In this document: in pieces, positions 10,091 through 22,480 of the stretch
How the letters are laid out: each line of letters opens with the position of its first letter
Position numbering within the stretch: position 1 is the first letter of the stretch
Made by a program: the position numbers and the translations under genes
The notes under the pieces: generated by a model
Seen by the model: the letters and a program-made list of their open reading frames with translations, nothing else
Told to the model about the DNA's origin: nothing
The model's database searches: none
From: Gastracanthus pulcherrimus
Lineage: Eukaryota; Arthropoda; Insecta; Hymenoptera; Pteromalidae
Assembly (NCBI GenBank): GCA_949152435.1
Contig: OX424572.1
Location: 189,523,136-189,587,135 of the forward strand
Direction: 5' to 3'
DNA: 64,000 nt

Positions 10091-10579
10091 GGCTGACTAT
10101 GCATACGTCATACGTCATACGCCATACGTGACACAACCAAGGTCCGGAAAATCGACATCCTCGTCGATTCGTTTGTACCTGTAGAATATGTTCTTTATCG
10201 ATAACGTGTCACTCGAATCCTCGTGGCACTTCTGACTTCACAGTACGCAATACAAATTAATTATAGACCCCATTATATTAATTATTTCCTCTAGTAGGTA
10301 AGTCGAGCAACTGCAAACAGACAATCCACTTGTCGGCGACATGGAAAGGTCCCTCTTCTCGATACCAGAAATGTTACGATCGAGTTAATAATTCTCGTAT
10401 TTGATAGTAATAAAAAGCGGACACATTTTTATACTCGCGCTTGGATTCGATCCCGGGACTTCACGAACCGAAAACAGGCGTTTTTTCCGCTATGCCACGG
10501 CTTCGCTGGCTATTCCCTCGCTCTTTAATGTTCCTATTGCATTGAATTCTATTTTGGCTGACTATGCATACGTAATACG
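10091..10579 (-). mobile_element. Candidate SINE with tRNA-like head and 24-bp flanking direct repeats
   Basis: Direct repeats 10091-10114 and 10556-10579 (GGCTGACTATGCATACGT...) match at 23 of 24 positions and lie 465 bp apart. They enclose a minus-strand tRNA-like head near the right side. That arrangement fits a retroposed SINE with target-site duplications. No A-rich tail is obvious at its 3' (left) end, so this is a candidate only. Confidence 0.45.
10444..10512 (-). repeat. tRNA-like head with A and B boxes (SINE-related), copy B
   Basis: On the minus strand the A box TGGCATAGCGG begins at 10498 and the B box GGATCGAATCC at 10453, a spacing of 45 nt as in tRNA genes. The B box differs from consensus at one base. 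I could not fold a complete acceptor stem, so it is tRNA-derived and not a tRNA gene. Confidence 0.6.
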
Positions 10580-10619
10580 TGATAATGTAAAAAAGCAGAT
10601 TTATGATAATTGAGGTAAA

Positions 10620-11430
10620 CAAAAACTGGTATAAATGGAATGAAAGGTCAGTAAGGCTAGAACAAGAAAAGCAGAATTTTTGATACTAAAAAGGGAACGG
10701 AGAATTTCCGCATGATAGAAAAGGATTGACTGTAGCATATCTTCTGTAGAAAAGTGTGTGATACCTCAATAAAAAAAATTTAAATGTCAAGTCAGTCAAA
10801 CGGTTCAACCACTTAAAAAGGTTCGTTATATAACTACGTTATTTATCAAACCTTTTATAGCTCAAAAACATACTTATTTACTATATCATCGTCAGCGCGG
10901 GAAATGCAAAGTCAGATCAAGTCGCTGTTTATCGTCGAAGGTTTCTTAAACAAATACCCTTTTTATCGCACTGACGGAGTTTATTAATGTAGTTATTTAA
11001 TAAAAGTCTTTCCATGTCTTCGGTACTCTAAACTCATGCTCACTGGCAACTCAACCAATCTGACATTTTGAAGGCGTTTTGTAATTCTGCCTTCTAAACT
11101 AATATGCCGATATGTTGCACGTTCTAAAGTCATTGTTATTAAAACGTTTTCCTAACTTATGTTTAAAAACGTTTAAAGGTTTGGAATATAACGTTTTTGA
11201 ATTGATTTAAAAACTTCGGTGCTGCTAGGTATAGGACTGACATCATTTGGATGATAACATGTGTTGGTAAATAAGACTTTTATTATTTTTATTTCCTATC
11301 AATATTTAAAACTACATGGTAACACGTCTCACACATGGTATGTATTTCAATTCTCATAAAAAGGCGCGTGAGCATCCTGTGTAGAATAAAAGAAGCACAT
11401 ATACCTACTTTAACTTACACATTCAAACTT
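10620..11430. other. Intergenic, AT-rich
   Basis: No gene or repeat family was recognised. Confidence 0.5.
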
Positions 11431-11860
11431 CGAATGTGCGTGTCTATATGTATACGAGCGAGGGCAAAGTTTGCATAGTTAATCGTGCACTCTTATGCGA
11501 CTGTACCTACGTTTCCAACGGGTGGGTGCACGTGTTTCACGTGTGTGGGTATGCGCGCACGCGAGTATGTGTGTCCAAAGGCACAGGTAACTTATGCGCG
11601 AGCCGGAATTTATGGTTTCGCGTGCTCGGGCGTGCACACGCGCGCAAGCGCTCGACAAACGGCCCATGCTTAGTGTGTCTTTCGCATTGTTTCACGAGGA
11701 GAGAAAGATAGAAAGAGATGCATCGCGTGCTGCGAGAATTATTTTCTCGATCCGGCTCGTCATTTTACGCGAGCTTCGGACTCTTATAAACAGTTTTAAC
11801 AACGGTAGAGTAATAACGAGAGATGTACGAATACTGAATTTCAAGTTGATATAGTTTTTA
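11431..11860. other. CpG-rich island
   Basis: GC-rich core with many CpG, TGTG and GCGC steps (11440-11790). The left edge is C/A-rich. Several overlapping frames are open on both strands, which argues against coding. Confidence 0.55.
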
Positions 11861-13190
11861 GATTTTAGCTAATGTAATAAACTTTCAATAAAACATATCA
11901 TTTTATTGAGGGATTACATATTTAAGTCCATTTAACCGAATCAATATATGACATATGAACAATTCTACAGAAAATCGGAAGAAACAATTTGACGAAAACA
12001 TAAAAAAAAATGTTTTTTAGTGTACGCATTTGCCATTCTTTAAATGGGAAAAATAGTGAATCATACACTTGGAAAATGTTTTTCCAAATTTTTCTGTAAT
12101 GGAGATCGGGCCTGCAATCAGCTATCTGGTTAAGGGCAGTAATTTTCGTATATGTAATTAAAAAAAATGAATAAAAAGAAAACTAGGATGCTACTTGAAC
12201 CTATCAGAACATCAAGCAAATTTCAAATTCGAAAAAAATACAAAATGGCCGACTTGAAAATTTGTTAATTTATCTTTTAACGTTAATAGTTTAAATAAAG
12301 GGTTAATTATTAACCAATTAACATAATTCTAGAGGAAACTGAAGGTATACATGTGTAGACTAACATATCCAAATTTCAGTCTGATCGGCCCAATAGTTTT
12401 TTCTGAATCATCCCAGGTTAAAAAACATTGTTTCGAGAAAAACGCGTTTAAGTTTTTTTTTCTACACATTTGACGCGCTCGATACCCTTGCACTGATTTG
12501 CATTTTTTGACCTATTCTCGATTTTTCTGAAAATAATAGTTTCCACAACATTTCTACATATATTTACTTCAAGAATCTGCATTTTTTTTAAAATCGTTTT
12601 TTTGACAAAAAGATCCCAGACTACCCCCTTAATTAGTAGAAAACCTTTCTGAATGGTTGTAATGTGTGTCATCTGCTGAAAATTGACAACATAGAGCTGA
12701 AAAATACCTGCGGTAAGGTATTTATGCACTTGGTCTTTCAGTTCGTACAAAGTATAGGGGACTATGCAAATCATTTCAATGTCCATTGAAATCCAGTATC
12801 ACGGAAGACTTTAAAGTAATCAAAACAATAATTTCTTTAGTATTTTTTTTCTTCCAGTTACCACCTAATTTTTCTAAAAGTTTAAATTATAATATGATTG
12901 ATAGAAATAACTTAATAATCTGTGTATTACATGTGAATTTGCACACATTCTTGTGTATTTTTTGGGTAAAAGTGAAAACCTGAAAAATCATTATGTGAAC
13001 ACAAATATGTGTAAACCTCCTGCAAAGATCAATCTAAAAAGAGAATAACATTATGAATAGTATCAACATAAATTAATAACAAACTGATTTTTATAAATGT
13101 ATCTAAACTACTTGTTTGACTTAATTTTGAAGCACCTATTTGCATAAAATTCTTATTGCTACAAATTTGACATTCGTTATCAGCATGTTA
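11861..13190. other. AT-rich with a probable interspersed repeat at 12000-12470
   Basis: Sequence such as CGAGAAAAACGCG near 12435 and the AAAATGGCCGACTTG block near 12242 have the look of a dispersed insect repeat, but no termini were found. A minus-strand ORF of 112 codons (12786-12448) has no recognisable domain and probably belongs to this repeat. Confidence 0.3.
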
Positions 13191-13790
13191 ATACCATTAC
13201 CAACGTCACTCCATCCAATCACGCAATAAGTAATCACCAAAGTCCGCATTTCAGTCTCCAGGTTGATCCTCGACGATAAGAAAAGTCAGCACACACACTC
13301 CTTTCCCATTGTAGCAGGTTCGCCGGAACAGCCGCGTCACGTTTTCCTCGACGAATTAGCCTAATGCACGATACACGCGGCAGCCGCGATCCATCACTCG
13401 CTCGGCCAAGTCGCGTCGCGTCAATCGCGCCCGACTCCCGTGTCATAATCCCCGCGGGGCTCGCCTCGCTCTCTCCCATATCATTTGCTGCTACAGGGCG
13501 AAATTTATGATGGCGCACGCGTCGACGACGACGAGCGGCTTTACAGACCGGGTCGCGCCGTTTTTCGAAATGCATCGGCGCGCGCGTTTTGGTAAAACCG
13601 GCGCGTCGTCGCGGGTGGATGTGTAAAAATGTCACTGTCGCCGTGTGACGCGATGTGGTTTTCGCGCGCAGGTTCGTAAATAAGGGAGATGGGTCGAGAG
13701 GTCGTTGTTGCGATGCTATATTAAAGTATTGATTTTATTAGTCGCTGTATTAATTGTTATTCGTTTGGCTTTATAGAACAATCTTTTACA
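13191..13790. other. CpG-rich island with skew switch
   Basis: The left shoulder (13195-13260) is C/A-rich, the core (13310-13670) strongly CpG-rich and the right shoulder (13670-13770) G/T-rich. A 133-codon minus ORF (13635-13234) is Arg/Ala-rich, typical of GC-island translation, and not called as a gene. Confidence 0.6.
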
Positions 13791-13909
13791 AATAATCTAC
13801 ATTCTAATGTTCAATGCTGTGTGGAAATATTTAATCGTGACACTAATATTATCAGTTGAAAGATTTCATATTTTGTATGACCAATCAATACATACAAGTA
13901 ATATAATTA

Positions 13910-14170
13910 ATTTTGCTTCCTCAAAGAGGAAGCTTTATGATAGAACAAAAAAGTTGTGTATAAACATATTAGAAAAACTAAAGGAATCAAACTATACTTT
14001 CTTTTAAAAATGTCTGTGTGCGTGTGTACAGTCATGCGTACATGTGTGTGTTTATGCGTGTGTATACGTGTGCGTGTGTGTATAAATGTGTGTGTGAGTG
14101 TCTCTGCGTGTATCAGCATATATCTGAAAATGCATGGTCAAAATTACGTTTACAGGGCTCTTTTTTCAAA
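13910..14170 (+). repeat. (GT)n-bearing interspersed repeat, copy 1
   Basis: It begins with hairpin GCTTCCTC-AAA-GAGGAAGC (13915-13933), carries an impure (GT)n tract (14010-14110) and ends with ATCAGCAT and GCATGGTCAAAATTA followed by CAGGGCTC. The same flanks recur in other copies, so this is a dispersed family and not an isolated microsatellite. Confidence 0.65.
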
Positions 14171-14439
14171 AATAACTTTTTTATGTTTTTAGGTATGTTA
14201 GGAATAATATCATCGATCCAATAAAAATGCATTTGAAATGCATAAAAAACGCTGCAAACTGATTTAGCACTGAGCTTTCTGAAAGAGATATCAATCATTA
14301 TGTCATACAGTATATTATATTATTATTATATATAGGTCATAAGTATTACACATGAGTTAGGTTTCATTTGTTTTTGTACGCAATTTAATTAGATTATATT
14401 AACTTATGTCTGAGCTACACATATACAAAAATACAATAT

Positions 14440-14585
14440 ATTTACTCACACACACACGCACACGCATACGCACACGAACACGCACACACACGCGCGCGCA
14501 CGCAGCACGCATGCACACACAAATACACACACGCGTACACATCCATACAGCAGACATTTTTTCAGAGTAGCTGATTTAAACTCAC
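14440..14585 (-). repeat. (GT)n-bearing interspersed repeat, copy 2 (inverted)
   Basis: (CA)n on the plus strand, bordered on the right by the inverse of the CTGAAAAAATGTCTG flank seen before (GT)n in the forward copies. It seems to interrupt copy 1's longer element, because downstream family sequence resumes at 14667. Confidence 0.55.
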
Positions 14586-14666
14586 CCATTCCTCTAGTAT
14601 GTTTTTATGTTAAAAAATGGCTAAATCCCTTTTATTAAAACATTGCTTTCTCTTTGAAAAAGCGAT

Positions 14667-14830
14667 ACCTAACTTTTCCGACCCTAAAATTTGGATAACG
14701 TATTTTCCTTCTCTTGTTATTATCGAATATGTCATTTTTTGTTTAAACGGTTGTGTCTCAAAAACATATGATGGAAAAAGTTATTCAAAGTTTTGAGTTT
14801 TCTAATAACATATAAAAAACCGTTGCCAAT
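14667..14830 (+). repeat. Dispersed repeat pair member 1
   Basis: CTAACTTTTCCGA through TAATAACATATA is shared, with about 25% divergence, with 16120-16276 in the same orientation. Confidence 0.55.
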
Positions 14831-15699
14831 TCATTGGTACTTAGCTGCCTACAACCTTATTAATTGTTCCAATATGAAATTATTTGTTCTATTTAATTCT
14901 GTGGTGAAAAATCAAAACGACCACTCCTTTTTTAAAACTCTGTTTTACATAATCTTAATTGGTTAACATTAATATGTATTATATCACTAAATCAGGTGCT
15001 CGCTTTGCAGACGGAGATGCAGATTGTCGTCTTAAATTTACAAGAACAAAAATAATTAATATATTCTGTACCAAGAGTAAAAAGAAAAGTGAAAAGTGAC
15101 GTGACCGGTGACCCACGGTACATACCATACTTTTTGTCACACATGTCTTAATGTCGCGTTCTTTTCTGCTTCTAAATGGTACCCAATGTGACTATATTTC
15201 GACTCGGTTCACACACTTGTTACACTGCAATATCAGGCTATGATATTGCATATCATCTGGATTGTACCTCGTGGCCTATACCCCTTGAAGCTTATTTTCG
15301 AAAATCGGAGTGTTTAAGCCCCCTAAACATTTGCCTATATATTAATTGCGATCGCCAAACGCAACATAAAATATGGTACCTTTTAAGAAGCCGTATTTAT
15401 CAAAGTAATTTCTCATAAGTTACCGCTGCACATTTCCGCCGTAAGATAGAATAAGACAAATGAACAATTACATGCAATAAACAATAAATTCTATTTTATT
15501 TCAGAGTGTTATTTCTCTCTACTCCATAAACCTTAATAAATAATATTTTAATTATTTTATAAATTAAGTTCATCATTAATTAAATGAAAAATATAAAAAT
15601 ATTGTGTAATATTTTTTTATTTAATATCTTAATAACTTAAGAACAAATTATTTATTATATTAAATATAAATTTTAAAAATTTTTTTTAAAGAAAGCAAG
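14831..15699. other. AT-rich intergenic
   Basis: Nothing recognised. The 80-codon ORF at 15176-15418 has no domain. Confidence 0.4.
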
Positions 15700-15849
15700 A
15701 TCAATAATCTCGCAAGATCTTGATCAGAAAATCTTGTTATTTAAGAAAAAGTCTTGTTCTTGTCTTGAACATTCGAAGTTTATCTCGTCTTGATATTGTC
15801 TTGATTTTCAAGACAAGACAAGACAATATCGATATTTTTTTGAAGCCCT
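15700..15849. repeat. CAAGA/TCTTG-rich palindromic tract, possible hAT end
   Basis: Clustered TCTTG and CAAGA words form an imperfect inverted repeat around 15800, and the tract ends GAAGCCCTAG at 15842-15851. CTAGGGCTTC-type ends resemble some hAT termini, but no partner end or 8-bp duplication was found. Confidence 0.3.
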
Positions 15850-15960
15850 AGTGTGTGCATATATATGTGTGTATGTGTATGTGTTTAAGTGTGTACGGAC
15901 ATGAATCAGCATTCCTCTGGATATGCATGGTCAAAATTAATTTGTCAGGGCTCTCTTTTT
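15850..15960 (+). repeat. (GT)n-bearing interspersed repeat, copy 3
   Basis: A short impure (GT)n is followed by ATCAGCATTCCTCTGG, GCATGGTCAAAATTA and CAGGGCTC, the same right flank as copy 1. Confidence 0.65.
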
Positions 15961-16119
15961 TTTTATTTTTCTATAGAATGGGGGGACAAAAATATTTTTT
16001 TATATTTTTCGATGCCTTTTGAGCAGCTTTTCGACTTTTGGGTTTTAGTTTTTCAGTCTTTTTGATACGCTAGAATTATACTATCTACTAATCGCAAATC
16101 CTTACAAAAGATCATAGAA

Positions 16120-16276
16120 TTAGCTAACTTTTCCGAACTAAAAGTTTGGATAAAGCAGTTCCCTTCTTTTGTTATACACGAAAACGTCTTTTCACGTTTA
16201 AATAGTTATATTTCGTGAATACGTGATGCAAAACCATTGAAAAAATTAGAATTATTAATAACATATAGAAGAATGT
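16120..16276 (+). repeat. Dispersed repeat pair member 2
   Basis: Homologous to 14667-14830. It lies about 180 bp past the CAGGGCTC flank of copy 3, indicating that the (GT)n repeat belongs to a unit longer than 400 bp. Confidence 0.55.
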
Positions 16277-17350
16277 TTAAAATTTTCGAGTCTTGATCTT
16301 TTTCTTTTGTCGAGAGAAAAATCTCTTAGTAAAATAAAATCGATTTTCTTTCTCTAATGGCAACTGTGGAGTAAATCGTGAGATCTTTTTTCTACTTTTG
16401 AAGCTTTTTACTTCGTTGCATATATAAATATTTATTACACTTTGCAATGAGGGTTTGCATTTGTCAAATATAATAAATATTTTTTAAATCTTGCTCATAA
16501 AATTTTTAATAACACAAACTGTAACTATAAGTGGTAAAGTATCTTTCATATTATACTAAAATATTAAATGAATGTTTCTTATTTTGTAAAATATAAAGCT
16601 AAACTCATATCAATACGAATTGCATAGAAGAAATGAAAAAAACGTTTTATTTTCAAAACCAGCTGGAAATGATAAGCTCTTATAAAGTTAATATTTTAAT
16701 CTGAGCTGCATTAACATTATTTTTCATTTATTTAGACATCATTCAAATAAAAAATAACGTTAATGATTCATGCGATTGAAGTAAAATAGGTATGTATTAA
16801 TATTAAAGTCGGCGTCCAATATATTAGACAAATACAGTCAGGGGGTTAATAAACCAAGCACTTAGCACGGAGAAAAAAATTGTTGCGATGACGAATATTT
16901 CCCATCGTTGTTATTTTGTTACACAGAAATAGTATTTTTCTATTAAATAAGTTGTATTTTAGAAACTAACCTGGTAGATTTAATTTTATCGATATCGTAC
17001 ATCCTGCTACAATGGATCCTTTCACGAATGATTTAAATTTTAGCGCCATGATGTTAAGCACATTTCAACTTTTGTCTCGTGGAAATACATGTGGAGTATA
17101 AAACGCACCCGACAATAACTTCATAACGATAATATTTAAAAAAGTTCCTGAAAGAATTCATTGCAGCAGAGTGTCCACTTTTATAATAATTGGTTATTAT
17201 AATGAATAGTGGTAACATTAATAGATAAATAATTATTGGAATGTTTGTACGATGTTAATACGAACATTCGTGTCTTAAAAATGATTTGAACGTCATCTTT
17301 GATAAAATTTAGATGATTGCTTCTATTAGCAAATTGTAGACGAGATTTTT

Positions 17351-17369
17351 AGAGTGTCTCATACACTCT
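17351..17369. repeat. Palindrome AGAGTGT-N5-ACACTCT, copy 1
   Basis: Perfect 7-bp arms with spacer CTCAT. An almost identical copy lies 216 bp to the right. It could be a dimer-binding site or a repeat terminus. Confidence 0.6.
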
Positions 17370-17566
17370 TTAACAAAAAATCTTCTATATTTATTAGAAC
17401 AACAGAAACAACTACTCCGCGGGCAAATACCCCTCCCATCATTGGATTACGCTGTTAATTCATAAAATATGTAAATGTAATTAGCATTGAAAATTCAAAC
17501 ATTTTCCGTATTTATTCTGCAAGTTTCTCGTAAACTTGTTTAACGGATAAAAAATGTTACGTATTT

Positions 17567-17585
17567 AGAGTGTTTCATACACTCT
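17567..17585. repeat. Palindrome AGAGTGT-N5-ACACTCT, copy 2
   Basis: Same arms with spacer TTCAT; 18 of 19 bases match copy 1, and the similarity extends through flanking TTT and TTTA. Confidence 0.6.
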
Positions 17586-18050
17586 TTATATAGGAAGGAT
17601 TAATAGAATTTGAAAAAGATAAGTGCCAATGATTAAGCAGCGATGTTTTTTATTTATTATTAATTGGAGGCTAGCCTGATACAATATTAAAACTCAAATC
17701 ACAATATTTATAAAACACGTCGTATACACGTATAATTAAAAATAATTGAGATTATCGTTAAATAAATACTTTGATTAAATTATGGTAATATTTGTAAAAT
17801 AATTATTTGTAAAGCAGAAATAATCTTTACACCACGAGTAAAAGGCAACTCTGAATACTAAAGCATTCAATATCAATTTCATTATGTAGTACAATAAAAT
17901 TTTATATTACTGAAATTGCATTAATTTATTAAGTTATCTTGGAAACATAAAATAATTTGAATAATGCAATATAAAGTATTAAAAAATTATTTATATTTCA
18001 AATGCTAAAACTTATATGAAAAATCATTTTATAGCTCAAAGTCGCAAATT

Positions 18051-18770
18051 CTGAAAACTTTTATTCCATCAACCTTTACCGCCGTCAATTTTTCCTACTC
18101 GCACACCACGCGCGAGTTTCAAGAATAACGCTTAAATGAATACTACGGAATCCCTTCTACTTTATTGCGACGCATAAAGCTGCCGAAAAAAAAAAGAAGA
18201 AGAACGAACCACCACGAAACCCTGAACGAAAGCTCGAATGCCTTTCGTTACATTATCACATATTCTTCACTTTTTCGCCACCGAGAAAACGCGAAAATTT
18301 TTAATCCCGCCCCCTGTATCCTCGGCATAGGTGCGCGCGTGAAAACTTTTAGCCGCGAGGTACGGCGCGGCGCTGCGCACACAGGGAGAAGAGCGGAAAA
18401 GCTCTCGCACACCGCGCGACGCAGCGAAAAAAGGAACAACAGCGAGGGGCGGCTTTTCCGCGCGCGCGTGTGCACGGCCGCGGACGATTTTTACGGCGAG
18501 AGCGCCGACGTATAAGCAGGGCCCATCTGTTAGTAATTTGTAAGGCGAGTCGGGCAATTAAAAGTTTGATGCGAGCATTAAACTCGTCGGGTTATAAAAC
18601 AAGGGGAGAGAGAGAGAGAGAGACTGCCTGCGTACCGAGAGAGAGAGAGAGAACAAGAGAGCTGCAGCGTAAAAGGGAAAAAAGAGAAGATATAACAAAA
18701 GACGAAAATATAAGGGAAAATGTGGGAGAATCTAGAGTGAAAATATGAAAAGAACGAGAAAAATCTTGGA
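18051..18770. other. CpG-rich island with skew switch and (AG)n
   Basis: The left edge (18055-18110) is pyrimidine/C-rich, the core (18300-18500) is CpG-dense and the right edge is purine-rich, including (AG)n at 18605-18623 and 18637-18652. Open frames on both strands are compositional. Confidence 0.6.
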
Positions 18771-19790
18771 TGTAAATGGAAGGTGGAATTTCACTACAGA
18801 TAAAAAATTATTGTTGTGATTAAGAATTGTATGGAATAACGTCCAATAAGAATTTTATTTCTTTTTGTAACTATTTTAATTTTAGTATTATGATTTGTGT
18901 ATTATTATCATCAGGAATGATTATCGTCTGGTTACACTTGGAAAATTACGTATACTGTATTTAGCTCTTTTTGAAATGATATTTCTAATTTAATTATATA
19001 TATCCTCGTTGATAATATGTATAAGTACTTCAACATTATTGAAACTATATTTATATAATAAAATAATACGTTCTAGCTCCACAAGATAGTAATTCGGGTA
19101 TTGCTTAATTTAACTGAAAATGTAAGATATTATTGCTCATGGAGTCCTGATCAAAACTACCAATGAACACGAAAACATAATGGACCGATTTTGAGGCGAG
19201 TGGAAGACAAGATTATATGAATGAAATCTCTAAGTAACATAAACGAGGGTTACCTGCATGGAAACTGAACAGCTCCAGGTAATACCTGTGTCAGTACGTG
19301 TTTACAAGCGTAAAAAGGCAACTTGGATCCATTAGAATATAAATATTGTCATTTTATTAATATAGCAATGTATATAATATTGCTAGGTCGAGAATGTAGT
19401 TCGGTTTTGAATGCAATCAACTATATACCAGCGTATTATGTCAAACAGCATGGGTTAAAAGAACTTGAAGCGTTAAAGAAAATACGGGTTAAAGAATGAT
19501 GGATGTAACACTTTGAAGCCAGACTTTGATTTTCATTAAAAAGTTTAATCTGCCATATTACATCTACTAAATTTTCAAAATTCGACTTTAAATTTGTAAT
19601 TAATGATTAATATCCAAGAATTCCAGTTTTGGCGAAAATTAATTTTTTGCGTTATCAACGTAACATATTATTCTCAATCCAAATTCAAAATTCAGCCATT
19701 AAAAAATCATCTAAAATACGTTATCTCAATTTAACCTAAATGAAAAAGAATACAGGTATTCTCAAGTTTCTCAGAATCCAACCATGCAAA
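18771..19790. other. AT-rich spacer
   Basis: Nothing recognised. Confidence 0.5.
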
Positions 19791-20690
19791 AGTATTCAGT
19801 TTAGTTCACACACTCCTCATAATACACGCAGCGTCATCTTGAGTTCTTCAAGCATCGCTCACAGCAGCAAAAAATCCCAAAATAAATCTAAAACCTAATA
19901 CCACCCTTCCCAAAGCCCTCCCAAAAAGAACACATAAAGAAACTACACCAGCATCACCTATACGAGACGTTAAAAGAAGACACCCGCCTCGACCGAGTGG
20001 GGAATTTCGCGTAAATCGAGGCTGCCGCCATGCACGCACGCACACCCGTGTGCTCTCGCTCTCTTCCATACATATATATACACCTCTGTACAGCAGCCGC
20101 CGCGGGGGCTCGCTGCAGCTCGGCCATAAAATACGCGGGCGCACGGGGCTATCTTTATAAAATATTTTTATTGCCCCGCGCGAGTGCGAGCGACTCGTCG
20201 CGAGCTGAATAATTGATTTAAAAGGAGATCGGCGCGGCCCACGACTCTTTCGCCTCGGCGATTCGGAGAGAAGCGGAGCGCGAGCTGCGAGACTCGATTT
20301 GCGCGGGGAAGACGCGTGTGCGGACTTCGAGGCAGCGAGTTTATATATCCTTGGACGACCTTTCGCTTGGGAGGTGGTGTGTATGTTCTCGAGAAGTCTC
20401 TTTTTCCGAGCGAGTCCTTCTGTTTTCTTGGCTACACGGAGTAGTGGTGTAGTGTCTTTTTTTGGTCTTTTGCGCTTATTCGAGATCGAGCGCGCTTTGT
20501 TTTAAAGATAGGGCGAGAGATGGATTTTACGTGAGGGGCCTTGTGGATTTGGGTTTTGGACGATGTGTGCTTTTTGGATTGGTCGTAAAATGTATTAAAG
20601 ATTTTAGTTTTTCAGGCTTTTTTGAGAGAGAAAATGGCTCGGTGGAGGGATGAAATTTTACTTTTGGTACGTACGAGAGAGCAAATATTT
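19791..20690. other. CpG-rich island with skew switch
   Basis: The left shoulder (19800-19990) is C/A-rich with few G. The core (20020-20340) is CpG-rich and includes TATAAAATAT near 20155. The right shoulder (20350-20640) is G/T-rich. Frames on both strands are open, but no domain is visible. Confidence 0.6.
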
Positions 20691-21380
20691 TTTGTAAACG
20701 ACCTGGCTGTAGGGAAGTATTTCCGAACGACCAACATGAAATGTTACGGTTTCACAAGGTAGAGTTTTTTTGAATGAAATTTTGTTTTACAGAAAATATC
20801 ACATCAAAGATAGTTTCTTCGTGTGAGTAGTCAGCGCAATATTATTTCGAGATACATTTTTTACCATATTCTATAATTTCTCGAATATTTATTTAAATGT
20901 CACATTGAACACAAATGAGACTTAATCGAATCTGTATAATAAGACCAGCAATTTTAATTCAGTATGATTTTAAGAGAATTGAATTTAATCAAGGAAAAAA
21001 CCGGATTAGATATCACAAAAGAAAAGGTATAGTTTATTACATTTATTGACCGTTTAATAGTGATTAGCAGATGTTAAACTAATACGTCGATCTTATAAGG
21101 GATTAAATCAAGGTAATGCCTTTGATAAGGTACACAAAATCAAGTTTTCATTAATTTTGCAATCCACAATCTTGGACTTATTCGTAAAACTAAACTAAGT
21201 AAGAAAGTCAAAATTTAGTCGGAAACTAAATGTATTAAAAACTTAATAAACTAACTATAAATAAATATTATAAAACGGTACAGTTAAAAAAAATTAAATT
21301 TATAATATAACTACGTATATTATTTGCATAATTTTTGTGTTAAAAATTTCTATCATTTAACACTTTATAATTTCAAACCT
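20691..21380. other. AT-rich spacer
   Basis: Nothing recognised. Confidence 0.5.
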
Positions 21381-21930
21381 AAAATGTCTCAATTTTTCCT
21401 ACCACATCCGCCGCTTATCTTTATCCAATGTACCACTTAATTTTCGTTACTCTCTCGATTCCTTCGTCTTCGTCTCCTTCTATCTCTCTCCAACTTCCGA
21501 TCCGCAGGAAATAGTCTTTTCCCGATCGGGGAGAAAGCCGCCCCGAGGTTTCAAGGCAATCCAATGAAACGGAGTTAATTACTCGTTTTCGCTCGGCGCG
21601 GCTTACGCCGCGCCGATGAACCTCGGTCGATTATGACGAGACCCACGGGCTAATCCGATTTGCGGCGCGAGATTCATCGCTTCGATGGAAAAACACATTT
21701 TGACGATATAACCGCGCGAGGTAAACCCCGCGACGGCGCGGTGCGAGGTTGGGAAAACGAAGATGAGAGTCTTCGGGAGGTGGATTTTCGCGCGCCGAGA
21801 AAGTGTCTTAAACTTGTTTTGCGCGCCGGAGGATCAGCCGAGCTTAAATTAAGTTTTTACGGCAAAGGGCGTTTTGGATCGGCTTTAAGGGCTTTGATTT
21901 TACATCATTTTACAAGATTTTAATTAAATG
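21381..21930. other. CpG-rich island with skew switch
   Basis: The left shoulder (21390-21500) is C/T-rich, the core (21520-21800) CpG-rich and the right (21850-21950) G/T-rich. Confidence 0.55.
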
Positions 21931-22480
21931 TCAAAGGGCCGTTTGTTGTTTTCGTTTTATGATTTAAGTTATTTCATTAAATTTATTTCGCAATACTATT
22001 TTTGAAAGCATTTGGATATTATGCGCTTTATTTAATAATTATAAAAATGTATTTTTATCAAAAAGAGTATAAACAAACATTATCATGATAATAATTCATC
22101 AGTCAGGATGTTAACATGTTTTTGCTGAAATAAATAATAATGCTCGATGCTGAGTAATCACGCTCTTTATGCAGATAATAACTTTATGACATTATAACAT
22201 TAAACAAAAATATTATTTAAATATTATTTATAATTTGATATGACGAGGTTCAATAATAAAGCTAGTTGATAATAATAAAGAAAAATAATAAACGTGACTA
22301 CAAAGATATTTGTTTATTTAGATCCTCTACTAAAAATAAATAGTAAAAACACTTATGTAGAAAATCATTTAAAAATTTAGTTTAATTCACTAATTTCAAA
22401 TTAAATATACATTAGTAATTTGTCCATAAAATTACGCTCCCACAGCAATATATTATTGACAAATCACCACATGAATACAA
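21931..22480. other. AT-rich spacer
   Basis: Nothing recognised. Confidence 0.5.

Larger units (their letters stand above)
16280..18050. other. AT-rich intergenic
   Basis: No gene recognised. It contains two copies of a palindromic motif, listed separately. Confidence 0.5.

Noticed and set aside
10444..10512. tRNA gene
   Set aside because: A and B boxes are present, but no complete acceptor stem or cloverleaf could be drawn; better explained as a SINE head.
12448..12786. 112-codon minus ORF as a gene
   Set aside because: No domain, AT-rich, and embedded in a probable repeat.
13234..13635. 133-codon minus ORF in a CpG island
   Set aside because: Arg/Ala-rich compositional frame without domain; the same reasoning applies to 46865-47362, 49316-49741, 50804-51274 and 44172-44594.
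15700..15851. Complete hAT element
   Set aside because: Only one plausible terminus (GAAGCCCTAG) is visible; no partner end and no 8-bp duplication.
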